A stretch of 64,000 nucleotides of DNA from Paramecium octaurelia (lineage: Eukaryota > Ciliophora > Oligohymenophorea > Peniculida > Parameciidae), in the NCBI GenBank assembly GCA_905182995.1, contig CAJJDP010000002.1, positions 909,886 through 973,885 on the forward strand, given 5' to 3'. Made by a program: the position numbers and the translations under genes. Of the stretch, positions 52,293-63,707 are shown piece by piece (the stretch's first letter is position 1; every line of letters starts with the position of its first letter). The notes below the pieces were generated by a model. The model was given only the letters and a program-made list of their open reading frames with translations, made no database searches and was not told the origin of the DNA.

Positions 52293-52894
52293 TCAAAATG
52301 CCCTCTTAACCATGATGTTGTAGAAGTCCTCTCTTGTAATTTCTCTGCCATTCGAAGCTGCACGTTCCAACATTTCAGCCAATTCTTCAGCAGTCATGGT
52401 CTCACCCAATTCTTTGGCTACCTAACTTATGAATTCTCATTTCTACTCTTTTCAAATTATTCAAGTTGATACTATTGCTGCCATCATCATCAAATAAATC
52501 AAATATTTTATTGATTCCATCTTTGCTCTCCCTATTACCCAACTTAGACGCAATTGCATCCAAAAATTAATCAAAGTCAATATCAGTTCTATCTCTAATT
52601 TTGCACTAAATACCCCTCATTTTCAAGTTCAGCAATCATATTAAAAATAGTTGGATTTTTTTAATCGAAACCTAAACTCTACATCGCTGCCTTCAATTCA
52701 CGTGGATCCACTCTCCCAGTACCCTCAGTGTCAAAAAGATTGAATGCCTCTCTAATTTCATCAATTTCATCATCAGTCAATCCTGGTCTAGTTTCACTAA
52801 ATTATCATCCATACCTCTCTTGAGGTTTACGTGCATTTCCTTGCTTCTAAGGTTATTGCTTTTATGCTACTTGAGCTTAGGGCTTGCCTCTCAT
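52293..52894 (-). CDS. Centrin/caltractin-like EF-hand protein
   Basis: 179 residues after removing introns 52797-52814 (18 bases), 52595-52613 (19) and 52422-52446 (25); exon sum 180 codons. N-terminal Gln-rich extension (KPQAQVAQKQQPQKQ), then [20 protein letters not shown]1 loop [14 protein letters not shown]2 loop poor ([13 protein letters not shown]), [20 protein letters not shown] (EF3) and [18 protein letters not shown] with a degenerate fourth loop. The [11 protein letters not shown] segment is typical of centrins, contractile/basal-body proteins that in Paramecium also form the infraciliary lattice. Several acidic ligands are replaced, so calcium binding is probably limited to EF1/EF3. 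Confidence 0.88.
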
Positions 52895-52952
52895 ATCTTT
52901 ATTTATTTCAAATATATATTTATATAAAATAGTATATAAATCAAAATAATTC

Positions 52953-54479
52953 TCATTACATTATCATCATATTTTGTGACGAATGCTTTTCTTCTTCTTC
53001 AAAAGAGTGATCGTGATCATCATCCTAAAATTGATCATACCCTATCTAATCTAAAAATAACTCGAACATAAAATAATACCATTCGAAGGTTTCTCAAAGT
53101 CAAAAGTTCGTTGATCCTCATCAAGGTCATTAGCACTATTAAATCTCTAATATTGAGGTTCTTCTTCTCCAAAATGCATCTTTACATAAGTAGAGGCCTT
53201 TTTTGTTTTTCTTGTATCAACCTCGATGCTCTCCTCATCCTCGTCATTCTGTCCTTCCCAAATGGTCTCAGGGATCAAACTCTGTATTGATTTTGCTTTC
53301 GTATATTGCTATTGTGTTGGAATCTTCTTGGGTCTCTGCTATTATTGTTGTGGCAAAGGTATTTTTGGTTTATATTAGAAACACTTTCCTGTAGCATTCA
53401 AAAAATCTAAGAGCAATTCGTTACCACTGAATTGACTCGATATTCCTTACAGAAATGCACCTAATTGTTCTCTTCGATTTTCAATATCCTGAGGAGTCAG
53501 ATATCTTGTCATTTAAGGAAAGTGGGGTAATTGGATCTATGGATATGTCAAGGTTAAATCTCTGTGGAATGTTAGGAAATCACTGAAAGATCGAAATACT
53601 ATTTTGTGCTTGTTCTGATATTTAAAGGTAATTTCATAAATGATGTATTTTCGTTAACTATTAAGATCCTTATTGTCTTGGAAGGATTTCACTTCGATAT
53701 CTGATACTTGTGATTGCTTTTCGATGTCTGGCTAACAAAATGTAAATGTGGATTCGTTTGTCAATAGCTATTACCTTATCTGAGTCTCTTCATCATTACC
53801 AAGCAGCTATTTTTTGTATTTGTACTCTGACACTATGGTTTGGAGAAGCTTTTTATCTTATGGCATAAAGAAGACGAAGACCGAAAAGAGCATGAGGACT
53901 ACTCCTCTCAGGATGAACATGAGCCAACAACTAGTGTCTTCATGCCTAATCACAAATCTATCTTTGTTATTTATTTGCCAAGTAAAGAGGACTATCGCAA
54001 AACCACAAAAACATAAAAATTGCAACTATATAGATATTCCATAAAATACTATGAGATTTAATTGAGTAACAAATGTTGTTTATCCGTATATATCTGCATC
54101 TTCAAATACTTGCAATCCTGCCAACAAGTAATTAATTATCTAACAAAATTCTATAATTATAATCAAAACGTAACTAGTTAACAACACACAATATACTCTG
54201 AATGAAATTGGGTGTTGATGACTATTTGCAATATTGACAAAAGTGTAAACATACTTAAGATTGCTATTTTTGTGTATATTGAACATAAATTCAGAATGAA
54301 AATATTTCTCTTTTCCTTAAATTTTAACTTGGCAGCTTAGTAGTCTATCCTTAAATGCATGAGTTCTTACTTTTATTCTACCTCTTCCAGGCCAAACCAA
54401 CTAAGTTCTATATAAGTGGGGCAACCCCCAAAGCAACTACAATGATGTTTTCCCAAATATTTTCGAAATACTTTACCAT
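52953..54479 (-). CDS. Multi-pass membrane protein with PX domain
   Basis: 479 residues; introns 54345-54370, 54151-54182 and 53051-53079 (26, 32, 29 bases); exon sum 480 codons. Five or more hydrophobic segments in residues 1-~210: IIVVALGVAPLIQNLVGLAW, IAILSMFTLLSILQIVI, IINYLLAGLQVF, LIVFYGISIQLQFLCFCGFA, WLMFILRGVVLMLFSVFVFF. A PX (phosphoinositide-binding) domain follows at ~265-365: YEITFKYQNKHKIVFRSFSDF, LPHFPQMTRYL, RREQLGAFLQGISSQF, LLLDFL, with the RSFSDF and RRxxL landmarks. Acidic C-terminus (DQFQDDDHDHSFEEEEKH). The combination suggests an endosomal or GPCR-like membrane protein; family not recognised. Splice choices are supported because each restores membrane helices or PX sequence. 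Confidence 0.8.
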
Positions 54480-54689
54480 TATATATATATAATTAAATCA
54501 ATAAAAAAATGTTATGTATCTGATTAATATTGGTAATCTCACGAAAGTATTTCAAGACAATTGACGAAAATGATTAATTAACTGTTGTCATTTCTTTTGA
54601 GTTAATTCAATCAAACTATTTTCACCATAAATTTTAAATTATAACATAATTCTAAACATTAAATAAATATTTCAAATTCAAAATATAAA

Positions 54690-56643
54690 ATGTAACACCT
54701 CAGCTACCCTCCCGATAAAAAAATTTAGAATTATCAGTTCAGTTTCAGAGCCAAATTGGGCAAAGGTGCTTATGGAACAGTGTATGCAGGAAGAAACACC
54801 TTAGATAGTATACTTGCATTTCTAATCCATAGACAAAATTGTTGCACTCAAAGTGATTGACAAAAAGTTGCTACTTACCGATTATGCCAATCAATTAATT
54901 GCCTCCGAAATTGAAATTATGAAGAAGATTAATGATTCGCATGTTGTTAAACTCCTAGATGTATTACAAAGTGCCAATAATACCTATATAATAACTGAGT
55001 ATTGCAATGGAGGAGACCTAAGGGAATTTATCAAGAATCGAAAGTACTATATTCATATATTTAGAGTTATTCCAGAAGATGAAGCTCTCAAGATCATGAA
55101 TGATTTATTATTAGGAATCAAAGCTCTACTAAAAATTGGAATAATCCATCGTGACATCAAACCAGCCAACATTCTGATTCACGACAACCAATTCAAAATC
55201 ACTGATTTCGGCTTTGCCAAATAAATTGATGCCAATCTCGATACCATCATGAATTCGTTAGTTGGTACTCCATTATATATGAGTCCTTAAATCTTAAAAC
55301 GAACTAAATACTCTTCCAAGTGTGATGTTTGGTCACTAGGATTAATCCTATATGAGATGCTTTATGGTATGACTCCTTGGCATTCTCAAAACCTAGTCGA
55401 ATTAATGAATAAATTGGATTCAAAAGTAATTTTATTAATTTTAATCAATTAGCCCTTGTCTTTTCCAGTGCACCCATAAGTTTCAGAAAATACAAAGAAA
55501 CTCATCAAAGGTTGTCTCTAGATCAACGAAGAAAAAAGATGGAGTTGGGAAGATCTCTTCAATTCTGTTAATATCAATCTAAAAACAATTGACAATTATT
55601 AAGAGTCTCCCACTTCAACAGTGAAAGAGGATACTTAGATTTCAACTCAAAGGGAAAATCAAAATTATAATTAATCGAAGTACTCCATACAGATGCTTAG
55701 AATTAAATAAAGAACTGAATCGTTATGTTAATAAATCAACAAACATAATAGAAGTCTTAGTAATACTGCTTTTCTTACTAATGATGGAGCAAAACGATAT
55801 GAAAATAAAACGCCAATCAATGAAAAATAAAAATAGATTACTAGTTATTTGGATCTGAAAGAAAAACTAAAGCAAACTCAAGGGAAAGTAGAGAGAGAAA
55901 GAAGCAGTTCTTAAAACTCCAAATTTCACACTTAAAGATCAGAGTTAAACAATTATTTAGAAAAAATCCATAACGTTCAACAAAAACTTAATAGTAATAA
56001 TGATTCATGTAGAACTCCAAGTGCTTTGTAATCACATTCTACAAATACTTCGAATAAACAAAACTATGACTTAGACTTAGTGAAAGTTTCAGAATTCTAA
56101 TTTGATGACAACAAAGGTTCTGATTATTTTACAACGTTTAGAAATCCAAAGACTGAAAGAGTTAAAAGAACTAATAGTTTAAGTGGCAATTTTGGCTATC
56201 AACAACAACACTCTCCGTTTTAAGGCAAGACTTCAATACAATAACTAATAAAAACTTTGAGTAATTAATTGGAACTTATTCCTAATCATGTGAATTGCAA
56301 AGTTGAGATTAATACTATGGTTATTTTACATAAGGATTTAATCAATTATACTCAAAATAAACAAATATATACAAATTAAGATTTAAGAGATCTCAAATAA
56401 CTCATAAATAATCTGATTTCCTATTTAAATTCTAATTCAGGAGAACACTCAAGCAAATAATCCTAAGTTTTGTTGTTACTCTTACTTACCTATCATAAAG
56501 TGTTAATTTTCAATATCAAAAATAAATCTTTAAACATCGATGTATGTCTAATAGAATCAATAAAAAAGAATATCTAAATTTAGTAGAATTAAATGAATAT
56601 TGAGTCGAAATTAATAAGAGAGTAAATACATTAACTAATGTGA
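54690..56643 (+). CDS. ULK/ATG1-like serine/threonine kinase
   Basis: 626 residues; introns 54808-54832 (25), 55044-55064 (21) and 55426-55452 (27); exon sum 627 codons. N-terminal kinase domain: KLGKGAYGTVYAGRN, VALKVIDKK, EIEIMKKINDSHVVKLLDV, ITEYCNGGDLREFIKNRK, IIHRDIKPANILI, ITDFGFAKQ, GTPLYMSPQILK, CDVWSLGLILYEMLYGMTPW. All catalytic residues are present. The order and wording fit the Unc-51/ATG1 group, large in ciliates. The C-terminal ~340 residues are Ser/Asn/Gln-rich with a helical end region. Autophagy or ciliary (Fused/ULK4-like) roles are both possible; cannot be decided here. Start at 54690 reads MQHLSYPPD. Confidence 0.85.
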
Positions 56644-56649
56644 TTTCAT

Positions 56650-57420
56650 ACATTTTTATTTTATTTTTTTTTAATTACAGATCACCATACTCCTCTATTT
56701 AATTAATTATGTATTTATGTATTTGGTACACATTTCGTAGCCTTCTGATTTTATTAAGAATCTAAACTAAGCACAAGGTGTTGATGAAGTAGTTTAGATC
56801 GCACAGGAGATAGTACAATTCTTATAAGATTGTTTTTTGGATTTATTGCCTAAAAGAGATTAGTTATAATCTAGAGCTTCATGAAATTAATGGTCAATCA
56901 TCATAAGATCAGCTTAAGCGTACTCTAAGTCTGCTTCTGATCCTCTTGATCAACTCTATTTTGACTAAAATCCTTTATCTCTGATTTTACCAAATAATTT
57001 TGTGCTACACCATTAATCAAGTTATTTAAAGTGACCTATATGAACGTTCAGTTTGAGTTCATTTGAATATCCATTCAAAAACAGCATTAAATAAGTTTGA
57101 TCTTTTATTTTTTTGGATTATGATAAATATACAGAAAATAGTCAAATTTAAACTTTTTCTTATCCATCAGAATAATAAATCGGAATTACTTTAATCTTTA
57201 CATAAACAAACTACAAAGATTATTACTGGTAATATTTCTAAATCTAAATTTGTATATTAATCAGTTTCAAATGTGAATGACCAGTATTAAAAAAAGGGAT
57301 TAATCTAAATTGAACTTCATTCAAAACTCATATTATGTATAGTATTGTTATCAAAAAAAAGAAATAAAGAAACCTAAAATCATATTCTTAATTAGCAATT
57401 TATATTTCCAAAATGGATGA
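56650..57420 (-). CDS. Probable gene, exon structure unresolved (C2-like?)
   Basis: Minus strand readings that look protein-like: FRLIPFFNTGHSHLKLINIQ, LQFVYVKIKVIPIYYSDGQ, MLFLNGYSNELKLNVHIGHF, then, after a possible 21-base intron, GSEADLEYAQADLMMIDHQF and HEALDYNQSLLGNKSKKQSY. The first parts alternate hydrophobic residues like a beta-sandwich such as C2, but this is a guess. Neither the start nor the end could be fixed and one frame change between the first and second pair is not explained. Ends somewhere close to the convergent kinase stop at 56643. Confidence 0.4.
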
Positions 57421-57780
57421 ATTAATTATTTGTTTGCATATAAACATTAAGCAGTATTATATCTTTATATTGTAAGCATTCGAATATAATAGCTTTGAGA
57501 AATCACATCAGCTAGATAATCAATAGAAGTAAATTTAGCTAAGCATTGATAATTAAATCAAATTTTCCTATTAAAAATAAAATCAACAATTAAGTTTTTT
57601 CTTATTTTAGCTTTCTATTTTAATAAATAGATGTGGATAATTTTGAAAAGTAGTACTTTTCATAAACCACATTAAGGATACTTTGATTAATAGCTCTATT
57701 TTTAACTAATTTATAAAATATAGATTTTATTAATCATGAATTGAATTTTAAAAAAGCTTTTAACAAAAAAAATTAATTAT
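57421..57780. other. AT-rich spacer
   Basis: 360 bases, nearly pure A/T runs, no coding signal seen. Confidence 0.4.
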
Positions 57781-58749
57781 TCAAAAGTATCTCTTGTGTT
57801 TGCCTTTACCAAAAATTCTTTGCTCAAATTTTAAATAATTAAATTTTTCTTGTCTATCCAATTTACCAAAGATATCTATTTTATCAAAATGTTTCTATAC
57901 TTTTGCTATTGAAGTTTTTATGTCTTTCTTTTATTCAATTATTGCTGTTTTTTCTTCATTTATTCTATCAATTAATAAACCAATTGTTTTTTTTGACTGT
58001 CCCTACCTTACTATTGGAATTTTGGTGTCTGATATTAATGTCAATGAAGTTTATCTTTACACTAAAGGCGAACCATCGACTTCAGATGAATTTTATTTAA
58101 ACTCTCTAAAAGTAGTTATAGTTGCTCTCTAAAATCTTCTAGAAGATGCCTCTGGAATATTGGGAAGTTTCAGTTTGTGTAATTTAGATTTTTTGTCTGC
58201 TTTTATTTAATCCTTATGGATTGACATGAATTCTTCCAATTTTTCTTTATCAATTTACTGGATTGACTTCTTATCTATACCTTTGGCCCTTACTAGTTTA
58301 GTAACTAATATAGTCGATTATAATTTCTTTAATCTTCTCTATTTTGGCATCACTGTTTAAGCAAACTCATATTCTTCATCAGATTTACGCACATCTTGAA
58401 TGTTGTTATATGCTAACATTTCTTTTAAACATGTTCCATTTAAGATCTTAAATTCTTGATCTGCATTTTATTCTACATAGTCGTCTTTAACCTCATCTCG
58501 CAGCTGATTATCTAAATATTTGACATCAACCGGTGATCTTCTCTCACTTCGATATCTAGTTGAGTCACATTTTTGAAGATGCCTCTTAACCTTATTCAAA
58601 AGCTACATCGTTTATTGTTTATGATAATCATATCTATAAGAGTCTCCTCTAGGAGTGTAATAAGGTTGGATGAATGTTTAATCTTGAAAATGCAATGTTT
58701 TCATTAATTAATTATCTGTTATAATGTCATTAGGATTCTGAACTTACAT
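57781..58749 (-). CDS. Unknown basic protein, 322 residues
   Basis: Single exon, 323 codons. Starts MQVQNPNDIITDNQ just after an in-frame TGA. Contains a charged, helical body: HFQDQTFIQPYYTPRGDSYR, YRSERRSPVDVKYLDNQLRD, FAQTVMPKQRRLKKLQSTIL, IDKEKLEEFMSIHKDQIK, and a C-terminus FNYLKFEQRIFGKGKHKRYF. No membrane segment and no domain recognised. Confidence 0.65.
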
Positions 58750-58860
58750 AAATGTGGCTCAGATCAATACATTAAGATTCGATAATACTAATGTTGTATC
58801 TTTAAATGTATTAGATATTTCAGAAATGAATTAATCAATTATTATTTTTTCTCATTATTA

Positions 58861-61800
58861 ATGTATAAGATAACCCAAACTCAATTACTAGAATGGGTCA
58901 AAGATGGTAACGCATAAACTTTGGCAATTTACTTTCGTGAAAATCTAGCTGCCAATTTACAGGGACTTTAACAGTTTTTTAAGATGATTGATAACTAAAA
59001 ACGCAATGTAGTCCACTGGGCTGCCTATTTCGGATAATTGGAATTACTGGAAAATTGGTTACAATCCTACTCTTAATACATAGATCTTAATAGGACAGAT
59101 ATGCATCATTACACTCCTTTAGAATTAGCGAGCATTAAAGGGTAAATTCAATATTCTAATTACTTGCAGCTTCATGAAAGAACAAGACTCCTTGATTTAA
59201 TTTAGCCTAATCAAACTATTAATCGAGAATAAGGCTATAGTACGACTTGATAATCCATATTAACGAGCTACTCCACTTCATTGGGCCTATTATTATGGAA
59301 ACACGGAGTTAATTAAATTCCTCTTGTCAAATTACCCCGATTTATAATATCAACTCGACTAATTTGGCATGTACCCTGTCGATTATTTATTTTTGGAGAA
59401 CAGACCTTAGGAATATTAGTATTTTTATAAATTTCATATATTTTAGGAGGAACTACAAAGGTATTTTTATTGCAACTGTTGTGGAATATGCATAAACAAT
59501 CTACAATCACCAATTCAAAAATCTCCGAAACCTCAATACTTAAATGACTATGACTTTTCGATCTCAGTCATTAAAATCGCAAGGCAATGATAGTAGAGAT
59601 AGATTGCAATTGAAGGAGCCTGCTAATGAAATTGACAGTGATTTTGAAGAAAGAACCTAAAATTATTAACATGCAGGTTTGACAACAATGACCCTAATGT
59701 CAAAGGTTCGATAAACATGTACTATGTCTCAAAAAAGAGATTCCTTAACTTCGAGATTAAGTTAATAATTTAAACAAATCAAAGAGAGAATGACAAAGTT
59801 ACCCAATAAAAATATACCCAATGAAATCCCATTTGATGATTCCTAATTAGAACTTAATGAACCAGAAGCAGAAAAAATTCCTACGGTTAGAATAATGTAA
59901 CCAACCAATACAATATTTATTGATCCTCATAAAAATTACATAGATTAATCTAATAAAATACTCAATTCTAAAAGTGATTTGGAAAGTGAAAGAAATAATT
60001 AAAAAAATCTTGTTTAATCAGATGAAGAAATTCCTCGTCTCTTTAAATCAAATAATATTTACTCACGCTCTGAATTATCTCGATATTAACCCTCATAATG
60101 CCAACAATCATGTGCACCTTCTTAGTTTGGAAGACAACTTTCTCAAGAAATGCAAATATCCTAAGAGGATTTTAGATTGTCAATGAAGGATGCTCTATAA
60201 TTTAGATCGATGAAACCCTCATTAAAGAAACCAGGATAGAAATTATTCAAAAGAAAAAGTACAACTTTTAATAATGAACCTTACTACATCTTTCATTATA
60301 CAAAGAGTTAAAATAAGAGGTAATTATTTGAATGCAGATTATAATTTTGGTCAACAAGGATAGAGTCTATTGAATTTTTTACATACTTTTTAAAAAAGGG
60401 ATGTAATCCATTTCTAATTTAATATCAAGGATTTAATTGTCTACATATTGCAGCAAATAAAGGAAAATACAACATCCTTAAATTTATATTAGAGAATGAA
60501 TATAAATACAAAGAGCTAGAAGAGCTGAAGGAGAAACAACCTTATATTACTGAAGAGGAATTGAGTAAAACTCAGCAGAGCAAAGTTATATTCAATAAAG
60601 TATTATTGATTTATTATTGTTAGAATAATGCCTTCAATATGATGACTGATTTGAATCCTTCAAATGCCTTACATTTAGCAATTGAAATTAATAATTATGA
60701 ATGCATGAAGATTTTAGTGGAAAATGGGGTTTCGGTTGACGTCTTAAACCATAGATGTTTAAAACCTTTTGAACTTACCTTTGATACTAAAATGGTCAAA
60801 TTTTATGAGAATTAATATCTAAAAAAACATGAACAAAGTTTTAATTTCATGGGATACATGTACGTTCTTTAGACTAAGGGATCCTTGGATATTAATCAGG
60901 ATATTGTTATGCTACAATTACAAAATATTCGATAATCCTTTTAATAAAATGATATGGACTTTGAATTCATAGTAATCAACACTCCAAATTATAATTGCCT
61001 TAGGAATTAATAAGAAAATAAGATGAAACATCATTATTACGTGTTGAAACTAACAGCAAACACTATTTATAAATTAGCAGATAAATATGAGATTGAATGT
61101 TATCATTTTACTAAGAAAGTAATATCTTTTTTAATCTTAGCATCTTGCCAAATTTAAATATAGAGATTATGCTCATTATGAATTTCCTAAACCTTTATAG
61201 ATATAATCCCTTATTGTTAATACATTGAATGAAGAATTCGATTTAGACAAATTTATTTTAGAGGGTTTGGTGATATCTCATTTTCCCCTTGAGGACATTT
61301 CAAAATCATAAAAAGTTGATTAGTTATGGAAAGAGCTCCAATACAATTGCATCAGAGACACAATCAGATTTGAAACTCATCAATTTTCATTAAGACCATT
61401 AAATTCAATAGCCGTATATTATGGACCTGTGATTGCCTGGTATATCTCTTTTAACGTTTAAATTGTAGGCTGGCTTATTATTCCAGCTCTAGTAGGTTCT
61501 GCCATTCAATTGTATCAGCTGTTTGCTGATAAAGTTCAGTAAATATTAATCAGTATAATTTAGTGCTTCCGTTTTACCAGCTTATGCTTTGTTTATGTCG
61601 CTTTGGGCAACACTATTCATGGAGAAATGGAAAAATAGAGAATCTGAGTTTAAATATATTTGGGATATGCATAAATTCAAATAATAAGAGCCTTAAAGGG
61701 TTATGTATACTGGTGAATATGTCATCAATCAATGTACAAATAAAATAGGAATCTATGATTATTTTACAACTTTTAAAAGAAGACTAATTGTTGAATTCCC

Positions 61801-62843
61801 AGTAATATTGTTAGGGATATCGATTATAGTTGTGAGTTTCTTTGCCTTCAACATATGGTAATAAAACCAAGATCCAAGCAATATCTATATGCCAATAATA
61901 ATTAATTCTCTTAACGGAGTAGGCATGACTGTCTTTTGCGACCTATATAAACGCTTATGCAAATCAGTTGTTAATTGGGAAAATCATAAATTTGATTTAG
62001 CAATGTAATACTCTTATGTTTTAAAAGTATTTTTATTTGAATTCTTAATCTCTTACATCTCTGTCGTTTATGCGGTATTATTTAAATCAGATCAAACCCA
62101 ATTAACTTTATCAGTAGCCAGCATAATTATTACAAGAGGATTAATCTCAAATTTAACCAGCAATTGCATGCCTTTTTTCTTCTACAAATATCTGAAATGG
62201 GGTCTCGAGGGTTAATTTGATAAATTTTAGGATTATTGCAAAGATTTCAAAATTTGTGAATTGTAGTATGTAAATGACAAGTTGCCCCTTCAAGATTAGA
62301 TTAAATTTATGCAAATAATGGAGGATAGCCATAATAAGTAACCATAAAAAGAATTATATAATGAGTATACTAGTATGGCCATTCAATTTGGATATACAAC
62401 TATGTTTTCTCCTGCCTTCGCTGCTGCTCCACTTTTCTTTCTGTTAAATCAATACATCAACCTACAATTTTCCATATACAATTACTAAAACGTGTTAAAA
62501 CGAGAGGTAAGATATTACATTACTAAAGAGAGCTTAAGCTGCTGATTCAATTGGAATTTGGCTATCCATTTTTGAGATTATGAACTATTGTTCAACCTTC
62601 ATGAATTGCATAGTGATAGGAATTGTTAATAAATCTGAATTTGAAAAATTGATTGGGGATACTGATCCCTTATTTCAAGCTTTAGTTCTAGCAGCAATAG
62701 AACATATTTTATTACTTATTAAATATATCCTTGGAGCTGCCATTCCTGATTGTCCTTATTGGGTATCCAAAGAATTAAGGAAATATGCATTCCTAGAAGG
62801 AAAGAGTGCAAAAATTCATGAAGACAGTCAAAATACTTTCTGA
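58861..62843 (+). CDS. Ankyrin-repeat anoctamin (TMEM16) membrane protein
   Basis: 1285 residues. Five introns (59142-59169, 59419-59446, 61119-61140, 61539-61563, 62507-62528) give an exon sum of exactly 1286 codons. Residues ~1-190: ankyrin repeats (NVVHWAAYFGQLELLENWL, YTPLELASIKG, ATPLHWAYYYGNTELIKFLL). A disordered linker follows, then further ankyrin-like units (GFNCLHIAANKGKYNILKFI, NALHLAIEINNYECMKILVE). From ~800 the anoctamin domain: ISHFPLEDISKSQ, AVYYGPVIAWYISF, GWLIIPALVG, ATLFMEKWKNRESEFKYIWD, GVGMTVFCDLYKRLCKSVVN, YLKWGLEGQF, EYTSMAIQFGYTTMFSPAFA. Anoctamins are Ca2+-activated chloride channels or lipid scramblases, ten helices. Which activity applies here cannot be read. Without the second intron the ankyrin part would seem a separate gene. 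Confidence 0.9.
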
Positions 62844-63061
62844 TTTTAATTATTTTGTATTATAAATATAAGACCATGGTGTGAGTAATTTATTTTCATT
62901 AGAAATTAGATATTTATACTTATGAATATATTGATGACTTTTATTTGGAATTACATAATTTTTTCGAAATTGTATCTAGATTTGAAGTAAATAACTGAAA
63001 ATCAAAAATGATCTTTATGGAGAAAATTTAATTATAAAAACAAAATCTGCAGTACTCAATT

Positions 63062-63359
63062 TCATACATCTGTAAAACCTTCATCCTTCCATTAATTGTA
63101 ATGCTTGTCGCAATTATCAAGACACCCGCAACATCTTTCTTTGCATGGGTACCAAATAAACGCCAAGCATTCTCTTATACAGGTACAAATAGCCAGGCAA
63201 CAAGAGTAGACAGCCTGAAAGTAGAAATAGATTATTTACTTTACCAGTCACGACTAAGCACTCAGCATATTTATCGCAACATCCTTTCTCTGGCTCTTTA
63301 TCTTCTCCTTCCTTTCCCTCTTCTCCTGCTCCTCCTTTGGCTCCACCTTTATCTGCCAT
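63062..63359 (-). CDS. Small cysteine-rich protein
   Basis: 90 residues; one 25-base intron (63215-63239), exon sum 91 codons. N-terminus is Gly/Glu/Lys-rich (MADKGGAKGGAGEEGKEG), followed by PEKGCCDKYAECL. The second exon is cysteine-dense: YSCCLAICTCIRECLAF, WYPCKERCCGCLDNC, ending DKHYNQWKDEGF. The hydrophobic Cys-rich core resembles CYSTM/PLAC8-like tail-anchored or palmitoylated membrane peptides; no firm family. A reading without this splice gives an unspliced tail lacking most cysteines, which I consider wrong. Confidence 0.7.
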
Positions 63360-63707
63360 TTATTTTTATTTATATCGTTTTTATCAATTAAACCTAAATA
63401 TCAATAATAGTATCTATTGAAAATGTTAAAACTCTCTTCCTTTCGCTTTAGGACTGTACCACTATTTATTTGATATCAATAAATATTCTTTTCCTTTACA
63501 TAATTAAAAAAAAAGTAAGTGGAAAATCAATTAATGACAAGATTCACGAAAGATTTGGTTTTATTGTATCAATTTCTTATTGTACTCTTGTCAATTGAGG
63601 TATACAATTTCAAATTTATATAAATAGATAGCTTATTTATTTAATTTACTATTCGAAGTTATTCAAACATTTATATAATTTATAGTTAATATTGCATTAA
63701 TTATTTA

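Noticed and set aside
57903-58132. Overlapping plus-strand membrane-like readings
   Set aside because: Antisense to a 323-codon minus-strand gene with better protein character.
58861-59591. Separate ankyrin-only gene ending at TGA near 59591
   Set aside because: A 28-base GT...AG intron at 59419-59446 carries the frame into the anoctamin part and makes the whole exon sum a multiple of three.
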